Below, piece after piece: positions 7,512-16,296 of a stretch of 64,000 bases of DNA (its first letter is position 1; every line of letters begins with the position of its first letter). Origin of the DNA: a bacterium (GTDB taxonomy: Bacteria; Planctomycetota; Planctomycetia; Planctomycetales; Planctomycetaceae). Location: NCBI GenBank assembly GCA_016125225.1, contig WGME01000003.1, forward strand, positions 1,054,001-1,118,000, given 5' to 3'. The notes under the pieces were generated by a model. The model saw only the letters and a list, made by a program, of their open reading frames with translations, was not told the DNA's origin and ran no database searches. The position numbers and the translations under genes were made by a program.

Positions 7512-8846
7512 TTATTTTACAACGTCGGGCAGGGCCAGCGATACACAAACCAATTCTCGATCGTTCCGGGCAAAGACACAACGCTCAGCAAAGGCGGGAT
7601 GGCTCCAGACCACCTCGCGACCGAAGCACTCTCCCGTCGGGGCGAGGACGTGAAATCGTCCCAGTTCCGTATAGCTTTCGGGCGTCAATCGCGCGAGGAT
7701 CAGGTCGCCGGTTTCGCTGAACAGGAATGTCCGATCTTCTTGTTGCACCAGAAACGCCGTCGCGTGACGGGCCCGGCGTGTTCCGCTGGTGGGGTCTGAT
7801 GTTTCCCACACTCGTGAGCCATCGGCCAGTTTGACCCCCATCAGGAAACCCGTGTCACAGTCGACCCCATAGATCATGTCATCCTGCAGGTAGGGCGTGC
7901 TGTTCGCACAATAGACGGCTGATTTCGCAGCCCCGTTCCAGACTCGTTCGGCAGCCGGACGGTTCGCCGCCAGACGGAATGCCGCACCCACCTTGCCAAT
8001 GCCACTTGCGAACAGCATGTTGCCCGATTTTTGGGGAGCCATGATCGACATGCCATAGCTCGGTTTCAGCGGCTGAGACCAGTAGACCGCACCGGTTTCC
8101 GGATTCAAGCTGTTAAGATTGTCCGCGTCCCAAATCAAAAGTTGCCGGACACCCCCGGCGGTGATGATGCTGGGCGGAGCATAGCCCGGCTCGCTGGCCG
8201 ACAGGGCTTTCCAGTTCTCTTTCCCCGTTTGCTTGTCGAACGCGACGGCGACGCTGCCCGCACCACCGACGAGGCAAATCAACTGGTCGCCATCAACCAG
8301 CGGATGGCCACTGAATCCCCAGATCGGGGCTTCGATGTGATATTCGTCTTTGAGAGATTTGTGCCAGAGAACACCACCCGATTCGACGTTCAGGCAGAGC
8401 AGATCCCCTTCCGCACCCAGCGTGTAGACCCGATCACCATCGACAGTTGGCGTAGCCCGTGGTCCCGAGGGATAAGAAATCTTGTACGGACAAGGATAGG
8501 CATACTCCCACAGCGGTTTACCCGTAACAGCATCAAAGCAGAGAACGCGTTCCTTCCCCTGCAGTTCGTTACGGGTGCCGGGGTCATTTTTTGTTTCGCC
8601 CGATTCACGGACGTAATCAGTGAGGAAGACCCGTCCGCCAGCGACCGCCGGTCCGGAATAGCCCGCCTGTACCGGCACTCGCCATTTCACCGGCAACCCT
8701 TCGGCCGGAATATTCTCCACAATGCCGGTTTCACGCCAGACACCGTCACGCTGCGGGCCGCGCCATTGCGGCCAGTCATCCGCGACTACCGCAGTTGCCG
8801 CCAGCAGACAAAGACCCAAGCCACCGGCCCCCAAGTTCCACCGCAT
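7512..8846 (-). CDS. Exported PQQ-type beta-propeller protein (BamB-like)
   Basis: This 444-residue protein has a signal peptide (first 22 residues, cleavage near VVA-DDW) followed by the DWPQWRGPQRDG opening typical of planctomycete exported propellers. Repeated blades with the pattern DAVTGKPLWEY, ESGGVLWHK and DKQTGKENWKA carry the PQQ-enzyme-like repeat. The blades resemble BamB and quinoprotein dehydrogenases, but dehydrogenase active-site residues are not apparent, so a scaffold or binding role is more probable. It lies in the same direction as the WXG100 operon, 36 bases upstream, with its own ribosome site (AGGATG). A shared transcript is possible. Confidence 0.85.
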   Translation of the reverse strand: MRWNLGAGGLGLCLLAATAVVADDWPQWRGPQRDGVWRETGIVENIPAEGLPVKWRVPVQAGYSGPAVAGGRVFLTDYVRESGETKNDPGTRNELQGKERVLCFDAVTGKPLWEYAYPCPYKISYPSGPRATPTVDGDRVYTLGAEGDLLCLNVESGGVLWHKSLKDEYHIEAPIWGFSGHPLVDGDQLICLVGGAGSVAVAFDKQTGKENWKALSASEPGYAPPSIITAGGVRQLLIWDADNLNSLNPETGAVYWSQPLKPSYGMSIMAPQKSGNMLFASGIGKVGAAFRLAANRPAAERVWNGAAKSAVYCANSTPYLQDDMIYGVDCDTGFLMGVKLADGSRVWETSDPTSGTRRARHATAFLVQQEDRTFLFSETGDLILARLTPESYTELGRFHVLAPTGECFGREVVWSHPAFAERCVFARNDRELVCVSLALPDVVK

Positions 8847-9062
8847 CGTTCATCCTTTGCCGAAATTACCGCCCAACGGCCCTGAGAATTGAGACTACCG
8901 ATTTCTGATACCGCAGGGCAGGCCGTATCTTACACCATCGCCATCCAGCCTGCCGAGCCACCCGACAACAGGTTCATTTTCCGTAGCGATTCCCCGGCGG
9001 AGAGATTACGCTGCAGGGAGGGGATTCCGCTGCTGTTGCTGATAAATCTTGGGAAAGAAGTC

Positions 9063-9686
9063 ATGACGATTCGATATGGACTTCTCATCGCAGGTTGCCT
9101 GATGTTCTCTGGGGCATCACCCCTGTGTGCGGGCGAGTACAACGAAGTGCTCTCCATTGGCGATGCCATGCCCACCTGGAAAGACCTGCCCGGCACCGAT
9201 GGCAAAACGCATTCGTCGGCGGACCTCGCCAAAATCGACATTGTGGTACTGGTCTTTACCTGTGCCAGTTGTCCCACGGCCGTCGATTATGAACAACGTA
9301 TCGATGCCTTGGTGCAAAAGCATTCCGGTCAGGTGGCGGTGGTTCCGGTCGTGGTGAATCAGGTCGAAGCTGACCGTCTGCCAGCCTTAACACGTCGCGT
9401 CGCCGATCAGGGCTTGCACTTCCAGTATCTCTATGATGGATCGCAGCAGATCGCCAAGGACTTCGGAGCGATTTTTACGCCAGAGTTTTACGTCTTTAAC
9501 AAAGACCGTCGTCTCGTCTACATGGGGGCTCTCGATGACAGCACCGATGCGGATGGCGTAAAAGTCCGGTATGTCGAAGATGCGATATTGGCCATTCAGG
9601 CAGGGAAAACACCTGCCGTTGCCGAGACCATCGCTCGGGGCTGCCGGGTGCGATATGCCCGCGAACGCCGCACACCGAAGCCATGA
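9063..9686 (+). CDS. Exported thioredoxin-like (redoxin) protein
   Basis: This 207-residue product has a signal peptide of about 23 residues ending at LCAG, followed by a thioredoxin fold. The fold shows SIGDAMPTWKDLPGTDGK, the strand IVVLVFTCASCP with Cys67 and Cys70, and a FTPEFYVFNKDRRLVYMG segment with the cis-Pro region. The CASC pair resembles the CxxC of TlpA/AhpC-TSA-like redoxins found beside planctomycete cytochrome genes. A role in extracytoplasmic thiol chemistry is likely but the partner is unknown. The ATG at 9063 has GGGAAAGAAG just upstream. A longer in-frame extension to 8889 lacks a signal peptide and is not favoured. Confidence 0.82.
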   Translation: MTIRYGLLIAGCLMFSGASPLCAGEYNEVLSIGDAMPTWKDLPGTDGKTHSSADLAKIDIVVLVFTCASCPTAVDYEQRIDALVQKHSGQVAVVPVVVNQVEADRLPALTRRVADQGLHFQYLYDGSQQIAKDFGAIFTPEFYVFNKDRRLVYMGALDDSTDADGVKVRYVEDAILAIQAGKTPAVAETIARGCRVRYARERRTPKP

Positions 9687-9747
9687 ATAACGGCTCGTCC
9701 CGTTGATATGCACCTATGATACACTCCTCAGATTCAAGGAACGAACC

Positions 9748-10926
9748 GTGCTGCGCCTTGGCATTCTCCTGACAATCGGGTTTTCAATCGGCGGGCAGAC
9801 ATTATTCGCCGTTGACATTCCCAAATTTGAACCGCAAACGCTCGACGATAACATCGGCAACGTCTGCTATACCGTCACCTCGACCGATGTGAATGGCGAT
9901 GGTCGCCCCGATATTGTCGCGGTGAGTGAGAACCGTGTGCAGTGGTACGAGAATCCCACGTGGGCCAAGCACATCATTCTTGAGGATCAGGTCGAGAAAG
10001 ACCATGTCTGTATCGCGCCGTACGATATCGACGGAGATGGTCAGATCGATTTCGCCCTGGGGGCAGGTTGGACCAAAATTGGCACGCTGCAGTGGATCAC
10101 GCGCGGTACCGATCCGCAGGCCAAGTGGAACGTCTATTTCATCGGACAGGAAACGTGGCTGCATCGGATGAGCTTTGCTGACGTCCTGGGAACTGGTCGT
10201 CCCCAACTTGTGATTTCGCCACTCAACAAAACCGTGGCCGATGGCGTGCGACTGACAGCCTTTGAAATCCCCGCCCATCCCAAAACCGATCGTTGGCCCG
10301 CGACCATTCTCGATGAGTCTTTGAACCGGATGCACAACCACACGCATCTGGCTTGGGATAAGGACCCGATCATCGACACCGTTGTTGCCAGTGAACAGGG
10401 TGTCTTTGTGATTCAGCGAGACGCCGCCACAGGAACATTCCGCAAGCAGCAGATTGGTTCCGGAGCCAGTGGTGATAAGCCGGAACTGCGCGGCGCGGGA
10501 GAAATTAAGATCGGTCATCTCGCTGATGGACGACGCTTTGCGGCGACGGTCGAACCGATGCATGGCACGATGGCGGTTGTCTACCTGCCTGGTGCCGACG
10601 GACAGCTCTGGACGCGCGTGGTCCTGGACGATTCCTTGAAGCAAGGCCATGCCGTCTGGCTCGCCGACTTGGATGGCGTGCCGGGCGATGAAGTGATCAT
10701 TGGTCATCGCGAAGCAGGGACAGGCACCGTCACGGGGCCGGGACTGTATGCCTACCAATCCCAATCCGGCGATGGCCGCGTCTGGAAGAAAACGGTGATC
10801 GACAATGGGGGCTGTGCGGTGGAAGATGCCATCGCCGTCGACCTTGATGCCGATGGTGACCTCGACCTTGTCGCCGGTGGACGGGCCACGCACAATGTCA
10901 AGATCTATTGGAACCGGCTGCGTTAA
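9748..10926 (+). CDS. Exported FG-GAP/VCBS repeat protein
   Basis: This protein of about 392 residues is probably an extracytoplasmic beta-propeller. It contains calcium-loop repeats of the FG-GAP/VCBS type: DVNGDGRPDIV, DIDGDGQIDFA, and near the C-terminus DLDADGDLDLVAGG. The GTG start at 9748 is chosen because AAGGAA lies about nine bases before it and because it opens directly into a signal peptide (LRLGILLTIGFSIGG). A TTG at 9703 would put 15 polar residues in front and has no ribosome site. Function and ligand are not known. Confidence 0.8.
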   Translation: MLRLGILLTIGFSIGGQTLFAVDIPKFEPQTLDDNIGNVCYTVTSTDVNGDGRPDIVAVSENRVQWYENPTWAKHIILEDQVEKDHVCIAPYDIDGDGQIDFALGAGWTKIGTLQWITRGTDPQAKWNVYFIGQETWLHRMSFADVLGTGRPQLVISPLNKTVADGVRLTAFEIPAHPKTDRWPATILDESLNRMHNHTHLAWDKDPIIDTVVASEQGVFVIQRDAATGTFRKQQIGSGASGDKPELRGAGEIKIGHLADGRRFAATVEPMHGTMAVVYLPGADGQLWTRVVLDDSLKQGHAVWLADLDGVPGDEVIIGHREAGTGTVTGPGLYAYQSQSGDGRVWKKTVIDNGGCAVEDAIAVDLDADGDLDLVAGGRATHNVKIYWNRLR

Positions 10927-10984
10927 CGGCTGGAGATTGTTATCGACAACAGGGATTGGCACTTCAAACTAAGGACTTCAGCAA

Positions 10985-11725
10985 GTGATCGCGAATCGGA
11001 CTGTTCAGATGAGTTTCTTTTGGGTGCTGGGAGCCGCTGCCATGGTGCAGGCCCAAGCCCCATTGAAGATTGAAGCCGTCGGTACCCCTGCGGCCTTGAT
11101 GGCTGAGGCGGCGGAAAAGGCCGACGAAATCCATCAGGCACTGGCTACTCCCGAGGCTTACAAAGAAGGTGCCGCCCAGTTAAAGCAAGGGGCCAGCCTG
11201 ATCGCCGTCATCGGTCAAGCCTTGGCGGAACACCCCGAAGATTCGACTCTGAAAGCCGCTGGCCCCAGCATTCGCGCTGCGGCGATCACCCTGGCTCGCG
11301 CGGGTTCTTACGAAGATGCCCAGAAAGCCTGGCCGAAGTTGGAAGGGGCTTTGAAAGGCGAAGTCTCTGCCGATGTGCCCGCGGAATTCAACTGGGGGAA
11401 GCTGAGCCGCATGCATCCCATGATGGAAGAAATGAATGGACGCGCGGCCAAGTTCCGCCGGGTACTGCGGCGACCGAAAGACCCCGAGGCTGACAGTCGT
11501 CATGTGATGGCGATCGCCCTCGGAGCCATGGCGACGCATGCCGATACCCATGAAGTGAAAGACCCGAACGACTTGCCACAATGGCATGCGCTGGCGGCGC
11601 AACTGCACGAACACATGGCGAAAGCAGCAGCGGCCGTGCGATCTAAAGACATCGAAACTGCCAAGAACGAATTCACGACCGGCATGGATACCTGTCAGAA
11701 GTGCCACGACAAGTTTCAGGACTGA
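10985..11725 (+). CDS. Exported cytochrome c-type protein with C-terminal CxxCH
   Basis: This is a 246-residue, mostly helical exported protein with a haem-binding motif CQKCH (237-241) very close to the C-terminus, the position seen in cytochrome c' and related four-helix cytochromes. A signal peptide occupies about the first 24 residues. His residues in the helical part (HPMMEEMNG, HADTHEV) could serve as ligands, but I cannot assign the distal one. The GTG start is backed by AAGGAC eight bases upstream. It follows the FG-GAP gene by 58 bases and may be co-transcribed. A strong hairpin lies after the stop. Confidence 0.78.
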   Translation: MIANRTVQMSFFWVLGAAAMVQAQAPLKIEAVGTPAALMAEAAEKADEIHQALATPEAYKEGAAQLKQGASLIAVIGQALAEHPEDSTLKAAGPSIRAAAITLARAGSYEDAQKAWPKLEGALKGEVSADVPAEFNWGKLSRMHPMMEEMNGRAAKFRRVLRRPKDPEADSRHVMAIALGAMATHADTHEVKDPNDLPQWHALAAQLHEHMAKAAAAVRSKDIETAKNEFTTGMDTCQKCHDKFQD

Positions 11726-11748
11726 AACCGCTTTTCTCTGATCGCACT

Positions 11749-11798
11749 GAGACCTGCCTGACTTCGCCAATTCGATCAGCGATCGTCAGGCAGGTCTC
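11749..11798. terminator. Bidirectional terminator between convergent genes
   Basis: A perfect 14-bp inverted repeat, GAGACCTGCCTGAC (11749-11762) and GTCAGGCAGGTCTC (11785-11798), with a 22-base loop, is followed by GTGTTTTATC. It sits between the convergent cytochrome and CBS genes. Confidence 0.75.
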
Positions 11799-11816
11799 GT
11801 GTTTTATCCGCTGGGC

Positions 11817-12254
11817 TTAGACGCGACCGTACAGATAATCATGCAGATTGCCGATCTGTGCGGCCTGCTCTCGCACCTGATGCGCATTCAGATCGCCGAT
11901 CGACAACATGCCAATCGGTTCCCCTTCGGCGTTGACGATGGGCAGATGACGCACCCGTCGATGCATCATGATTTCCTGCGCATCTTCCACGCAGGTTTCC
12001 GGACCAATGCACAACACTTCGCGGGTCATCACATCCGCCACACAGGTTTCGACGGGGCACTTGCGCTGAGCGACCACGCGGCGTAACACATCACGCTCGG
12101 TGAAAATGCCCACGCATTGTTCCCCCTCGGTGACGACGACGGCACCTATACCGCAGTCATTCATCAACTGAGTGGCTTCCAGCACCGATGCAGTGACCGG
12201 AACCGTGTACAGAGAGTGCTGCTTTTCCAGCAGTAAATGAAAGACGGACGACAT
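11817..12254 (-). CDS. Tandem CBS domain protein
   Basis: This 145-residue cytoplasmic protein consists of one Bateman module (two CBS domains, about 10-65 and 80-135). Signature segments are DCGIGAVVVTEGEQCVGIFTERD and RRVRHLPIVNAEGEPIGMLSIGDL. Stand-alone CBS pairs usually sense adenine nucleotides and regulate partner proteins. The ATG at 12254 has AGGAG eight bases upstream and removes an unrelated 24-residue extension. It lies downstream of mgtE in the same direction, separated by 190 bases, but a regulatory link to MgtE is only suggested by proximity. Confidence 0.88.
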   Translation of the reverse strand: MSSVFHLLLEKQHSLYTVPVTASVLEATQLMNDCGIGAVVVTEGEQCVGIFTERDVLRRVVAQRKCPVETCVADVMTREVLCIGPETCVEDAQEIMMHRRVRHLPIVNAEGEPIGMLSIGDLNAHQVREQAAQIGNLHDYLYGRV

Positions 12255-12444
12255 CGGCAGGGCTCCTGATTGAAGGGAGTAATATGGCCCGGATGTGTCG
12301 CAGAGGCCGGACGAATGTCCGCTCATTTACCTTAGTCAGACGCGTTTCAATTCGGCAAGAAAAATCTTTCGGAATCGTGAGATTTGGCGGAATTGCGTCT
12401 CGATCACTGGACGGCAAATCCAGCGAACTCAATCGCACAAATGC

Positions 12445-13818
12445 TTACCGCAGAATGAATTCCAGCAGGAACATCGCCACCAGAAAGTAGGTCGCGGTGG
12501 CCAACATATCGCTGATCGAGGCAATGAGCGGGTTACTCATTACGGCCGGGTCCCAGCCGAGACGTTCAACCAGCAGCGGAAGCATGGCACCGGTCACTGC
12601 GCCTAATAAGACCACGACTCCAATGGTGCTTCCCACGACGCCTGCCTCGGCGATATGCAGGTTAAATAGTGGGGGCAGCAGGACAAAGACCATGGTTGCC
12701 AGCGTCAAACCGAGCAAGCAGCCTGTCATCAGTTCGCGTCGCAACGTCGACCAGCGCTCACTATTGGTAAGTGAGCTGATTCCCATCGCCCGGATAATGA
12801 GCGTTGCCGATTGCGATCCCGTATTGCCACCGCTTCCCAACACCAGCGGCAGAAACCAGGCCATCCAACTGTGGCGGTCTTCCACGGCGTTGAAGCTTTT
12901 GGCAACCGCCGCCGTCAACAGGGACATGCAGGACAATACCACCAGCCACACGCCCCGTTTGCGGGCCATGGTCACAATGGGGGTCGAAAAGTAGCTGTTC
13001 TCAAGAGGTTCCATGGCCGATTGACGATAGGCGTCTTCTTCGGCTTCTTCCTGCACCAGATCGAGCACGTCATCGTGCGTGATGATTCCCACGAGGCGGT
13101 TTTGTTCGTCGACCACGGGCAAAGCCAGCAAGTCGAACCGGCCGAGTTCCCGCGATGCCGCATCCACCGAATCATCAACCTTCACGGTGACCAGATCGCG
13201 GCGCATGATGGTGGCCAGCAGCGTATGAGGCCGCGACAGAATGAGCTGTCGCAACGTAATCACGCCATGCAGATGGCGATCTTCATCGACAATAAAAATG
13301 TAGTAAATGGTCTCGCGATCGGGGGCCTGCTGACGCAATCGGTCGAGCGCATCGCGGACGGTCAGTTGTTCGGGAAGGGATGCGTACTCCGTCGTCATGA
13401 TCGAACCGCAAGCATCATCCGGGTACGACAGCAGCTTGCGGATTTCATCACGCTCCGCTTGAGCAATCAGAGGCAGCACCTGCTCGACACGGTCTTCGTC
13501 GAGATGTTCCAGAAGGTCGACTCGATCATCCGCCGACATGGCTTCGATCAACTTCGACAGGTGCGTGCGATCAATGGCATCGACCAGTTCAATCTGCTGC
13601 TGGGGTTCGATGAACTCGAGGATTTCGGCCTGTCGTTCAATGCTGCACGATTTCAGAACTCGCCAGGCTTCTTCAACCTCGATGCCCTCGAGGACTTCAG
13701 CCACAACCACCGGATACAGGGCGTCGCAAAATTCCTGCAGCCCCAGTTGATCATCTTCCTGCAACATCATGCGCAGGTCGGGCTGCAGCAGGTGATGATA
13801 AATCCCGGAGCCGGTCAT
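12445..13818 (-). CDS. mgtE: Magnesium transporter MgtE
   Basis: This is a Mg2+ channel/transporter of the inner membrane with the full family architecture in 457 residues. The N-terminal superhelical MgtE domain (about 30-135) is followed by a CBS pair (about 140-255), a connecting helix with acidic residues (VQEEAEEDAYR), and a C-terminal five-helix membrane domain (about 285-455). The membrane domain includes the ion-path segment LPLVLGSGGNTGSQS. The cytoplasmic domains close the pore when Mg2+ is high, as established for the family. Length and start are normal. Confidence 0.95.
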   Translation of the reverse strand: MTGSGIYHHLLQPDLRMMLQEDDQLGLQEFCDALYPVVVAEVLEGIEVEEAWRVLKSCSIERQAEILEFIEPQQQIELVDAIDRTHLSKLIEAMSADDRVDLLEHLDEDRVEQVLPLIAQAERDEIRKLLSYPDDACGSIMTTEYASLPEQLTVRDALDRLRQQAPDRETIYYIFIVDEDRHLHGVITLRQLILSRPHTLLATIMRRDLVTVKVDDSVDAASRELGRFDLLALPVVDEQNRLVGIITHDDVLDLVQEEAEEDAYRQSAMEPLENSYFSTPIVTMARKRGVWLVVLSCMSLLTAAVAKSFNAVEDRHSWMAWFLPLVLGSGGNTGSQSATLIIRAMGISSLTNSERWSTLRRELMTGCLLGLTLATMVFVLLPPLFNLHIAEAGVVGSTIGVVVLLGAVTGAMLPLLVERLGWDPAVMSNPLIASISDMLATATYFLVAMFLLEFILR

Positions 13819-13948
13819 GGTCTGAACTTTCTACCCGACCGCTGGTCAATGAGGCTGGCCGACTGTCTTATGGGCTGTGCAAGCAGCTTAACCAAACCGG
13901 CACGCCTCGCCCATCTGCAGGCCTGCACAACCGAGCTGGAGTAACAAA

Positions 13949-13980
13949 ATCGCCCCGTCGACAGCGATCGACAGGGCGAT
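13949..13980 (-). terminator. Rho-independent terminator after rpsI
   Basis: Read on the minus strand, ATCGCCC-T-GTCGA pairs with TCGAC-G-GGGCGAT around a six-base loop and is followed by TTTTG. Stem arms are 13974-13980 plus 13968-13972 and 13957-13961 plus 13949-13955. It lies 38 bases after the rpsI stop. Confidence 0.72.
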
Positions 13981-14017
13981 AATGAATGTTCCACGACAAG
14001 TGTCGCCAGCATTCCGA

Positions 14018-14563
14018 TCAACGCTTGGAGAACTGGAAGCTGCGGCGGGCTTTCTTGTAACCGTACTTCTTACGTTCCACCATACGGCTATCACGAGTAA
14101 GGAAGCCGTGTTCAGCAAGAGCCGGATGCAGGCTGGGGTTCAGAGCTTCCAACGCACGGGCGATTCCCAGAACGATGGCACCGGCCTGACCCGTTGTGCC
14201 GCCACCAATCACGTTCACATGGATATCAACTTGGCCCAGCTTTTCGGTGATTCGCAACGGCAGCAGAATATTTTCGCGATCACGCTCGACGCAGAAGTAT
14301 GCATCCATCGGGCGATCGTTCACCAGAAACTTGCCGCTGCCCGCCTGAATGCGAACGCGAGCCACGGAGGTTTTGCGACGGCCAGTGCCCCAAGCCGTGC
14401 CGAAGCGGTCGATCTTGCCCCGCGAGATGACGGGAGCCGGGGCCACTTCAACGGCAACACCCGCCTCGGGTGCGCTGCCGAAGGTCAAGGCCGGCGCAGA
14501 AGTCGAGAGGTCCATTTCAGCGGCCGGGCTGGACGATTCCGGTGTCAGGGTCTCTTCGCTCAT
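14018..14563 (-). CDS. rpsI: 30S ribosomal protein S9 with N-terminal extension
   Basis: This is the small-subunit protein S9, whose C-terminal tail reaches the P site. The conserved body begins around residue 55 (TGRRKTSVARVRIQAGSG) and ends with the typical basic tail KKARRSFQFSKR. At 181 residues it is about 50 longer than usual. The extra part is an N-terminal low-complexity segment rich in Ser, Ala, Pro and Glu (residues 1-50). It is downstream of rplM, the standard L13-S9 operon, with a 106-base spacer. The ATG at 14563 is the natural start of the extended form; no good internal start exists before the conserved region. Confidence 0.95.
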   Translation of the reverse strand: MSEETLTPESSSPAAEMDLSTSAPALTFGSAPEAGVAVEVAPAPVISRGKIDRFGTAWGTGRRKTSVARVRIQAGSGKFLVNDRPMDAYFCVERDRENILLPLRITEKLGQVDIHVNVIGGGTTGQAGAIVLGIARALEALNPSLHPALAEHGFLTRDSRMVERKKYGYKKARRSFQFSKR

Positions 14564-14669
14564 CTCAGAGAACTCACAGGGTCACAAGGACAAAAATTGT
14601 GTGTGAAAACGATAGTTCAGTGGTTTCAGCAGCAACACGACTCGCAGCGGAGTTCGCCACGAACCCATT

Positions 14670-15173
14670 TCAGGACGGCATCAGGTGCTCGGGAAACGGT
14701 TGCGGAACCTGGGCCTGATGCGGATGGGTGTCAGTCGTGTAAAGCTTCAGCTTATCCAGCATGTGTCGGGCCAAGGCGTTCTTGGGCAACATGCGGCGGA
14801 CCGCCAGCAGCAGCACGTCCGTCGGATGCTTGTCCCACAACTGCTCGACCGACAATTCTTTCAGACCACCGGGGAATTCCGAGTGCCGGTAGTACTTCTT
14901 ATTCGCAGTTTTGGTCGTGAAGTTTTCCATCCGGGGATGGACCATGGCACTGCCGACGAACTTCACTTTGTCGGCATTCAGGACAATCACGAAATCCCCA
15001 CAATCGACGTGCGGGGTGTAACAGGCTTTGTGCTTGCCCATCAGCACGGTGGCGATTTGCGTGGCCAGACGACCCACCACTTGATCTTTCGCGTCGATGA
15101 CATACCACTTGGGCTTTTGAGCCCCTGTAATGTCGGCAGGCTTCACAAACGTCGTGCGCTGAGCCACAGTCAC
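14670..15173 (-). CDS. rplM: 50S ribosomal protein L13
   Basis: This is large-subunit protein L13, a primary 23S rRNA binder. Conserved segments are KPKWYVIDAKDQVVGRLATQIA, GDFVIVLNADKVKFVG, and the C-terminal RRMLPKNALARHMLDKLKLY. The GTG at 15173 is preferred as start because GAGGTG lies immediately upstream and the product (167 residues) then begins VTVAQRTTF. An ATG at 15245 would add 24 residues unlike L13. The C-terminus continues about 15 residues past the usual end. It forms an operon with rpsI. Confidence 0.94.
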   Translation of the reverse strand: MTVAQRTTFVKPADITGAQKPKWYVIDAKDQVVGRLATQIATVLMGKHKACYTPHVDCGDFVIVLNADKVKFVGSAMVHPRMENFTTKTANKKYYRHSEFPGGLKELSVEQLWDKHPTDVLLLAVRRMLPKNALARHMLDKLKLYTTDTHPHQAQVPQPFPEHLMPS

Positions 15174-15354
15174 AATACACCTCGCGGCGGGAACCATCTC
15201 CCGCGTTCCATCACAAAAACTGGCGAAAAATGCCAAGAGCGTCATCGGTCCATGCAGACGGATAACCTGCGGAAGGGGAGAGTGTAACGACAGGCTGCTG
15301 ACTGTTCAACACTGCCGGGGAAAAGATTCACAGTGTTCACGCGCCCACATTACA

Positions 15355-16275
15355 TTACCCAAGTGCGTGCTTCCAACCCAGTTTCGGCAAAGGGGCGAGA
15401 CCGCTCGATTCGCTGCGGAGCCAGCAACCCGGCTCTGCCGTCACCACGCCTACCTTGGTTATGGGGGTTTGTGGGTGAGCGTTAAGGCAACTGTTCGGGA
15501 GATCGCTGACAGGAGTCGTGAACAAAAGCTCAAAGTCTTCGCCATCGCTCAAGGCGGCAGTCAACCGCTGCTCGGCAGACCAATCAGAAGGGATGTCGGC
15601 ATGGACTGGCACGATTTCGCCGGAAATGATGGCACCGACGCCACTTTCATCCAGAATGTGATGCAGATCCGCAGCGAAGCCGTCGCTGATGTCGATCATC
15701 GCATGGAGCGGGAATTGATGTTGTAGCCAAAGTGCTTCACGGACTCGGGGTGTGAACGTCAGGTGCCGACCCTGCAGGCTCCCTCCGCAAGCCCCGGTGA
15801 CGTAGATGCTGTCACCCGGGCGCGCTCCGGATCGCAATACCGCCCCATGTTCGGTCACGTCACCCATCGCGGTGATCGACACCACCAACGGACCATCCCA
15901 GGAATTGGTATCGCCCCCAGCGATCACGACTTCAAACTCTTCCGCCAGATCGAACAACCCTTGGAACATCCGCTCAATCTGTTGGCCTGGAAAGGTGCGC
16001 GGCAAGGCGACCGAAACAAAAGCCGCAGTCGGTCGCGCTCCCATCGCCGCGAGGTCGCTGAGATTCACGGCCAGACATTTTCGACCAATCAACTCCGGCG
16101 GTGCTTCTCCCCAACGGAAGTCGACGCCGTCCATCAACATATCGGTCGTCACCACTTCCCGAGTTGGATGGGGGTGGTGCAACACCGCCGCGTCATCGCC
16201 GATGCCGATCTCAACCGGTGCGCGAGTTTCGGCTCGTTGCCGCAATTGTGCGATCAGGTCGAATTCGTCAGGCAT
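15355..16275 (-). CDS. thiL: Thiamine-monophosphate kinase
   Basis: ThiL phosphorylates thiamine monophosphate to the active cofactor thiamine diphosphate with ATP. The 306-residue protein shows the family motifs GIGDDAAVL (about 23-31), TTDMLMDGVDF, KCLAVNLSDLAAMGA, VIAGGDTN and the C-terminal SDGEDFELLF. Length and start are normal. It is followed closely by the ClC channel gene in the upstream direction (21 bases apart), so the two may be co-transcribed although unrelated in function. No THI-box riboswitch is seen ahead of it. Confidence 0.94.
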   Translation of the reverse strand: MPDEFDLIAQLRQRAETRAPVEIGIGDDAAVLHHPHPTREVVTTDMLMDGVDFRWGEAPPELIGRKCLAVNLSDLAAMGARPTAAFVSVALPRTFPGQQIERMFQGLFDLAEEFEVVIAGGDTNSWDGPLVVSITAMGDVTEHGAVLRSGARPGDSIYVTGACGGSLQGRHLTFTPRVREALWLQHQFPLHAMIDISDGFAADLHHILDESGVGAIISGEIVPVHADIPSDWSAEQRLTAALSDGEDFELLFTTPVSDLPNSCLNAHPQTPITKVGVVTAEPGCWLRSESSGLAPLPKLGWKHALG

Positions 16276-16296
16276 GGCGAGACATCCGACCGAAGT

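Noticed and set aside
9802-10962. Long antisense frame opposite the FG-GAP gene
   Set aside because: The plus-strand gene has a ribosome site, signal peptide and repeats; the antisense frame has none.
12284-12490. Small open frame between the CBS gene and mgtE
   Set aside because: Runs through the mgtE 3' end and the spacer; Arg/Ser-rich without motifs or a ribosome site.
12811-13944. Long open frame antisense to mgtE
   Set aside because: It mirrors mgtE codons, has His/Gln-rich low-information sequence and no family motif; mgtE on the other strand is certain.
14000-15300. Long plus-strand frames opposite rpsI and rplM
   Set aside because: Both ribosomal protein genes are unambiguous on the minus strand; the opposite frames are shadows.
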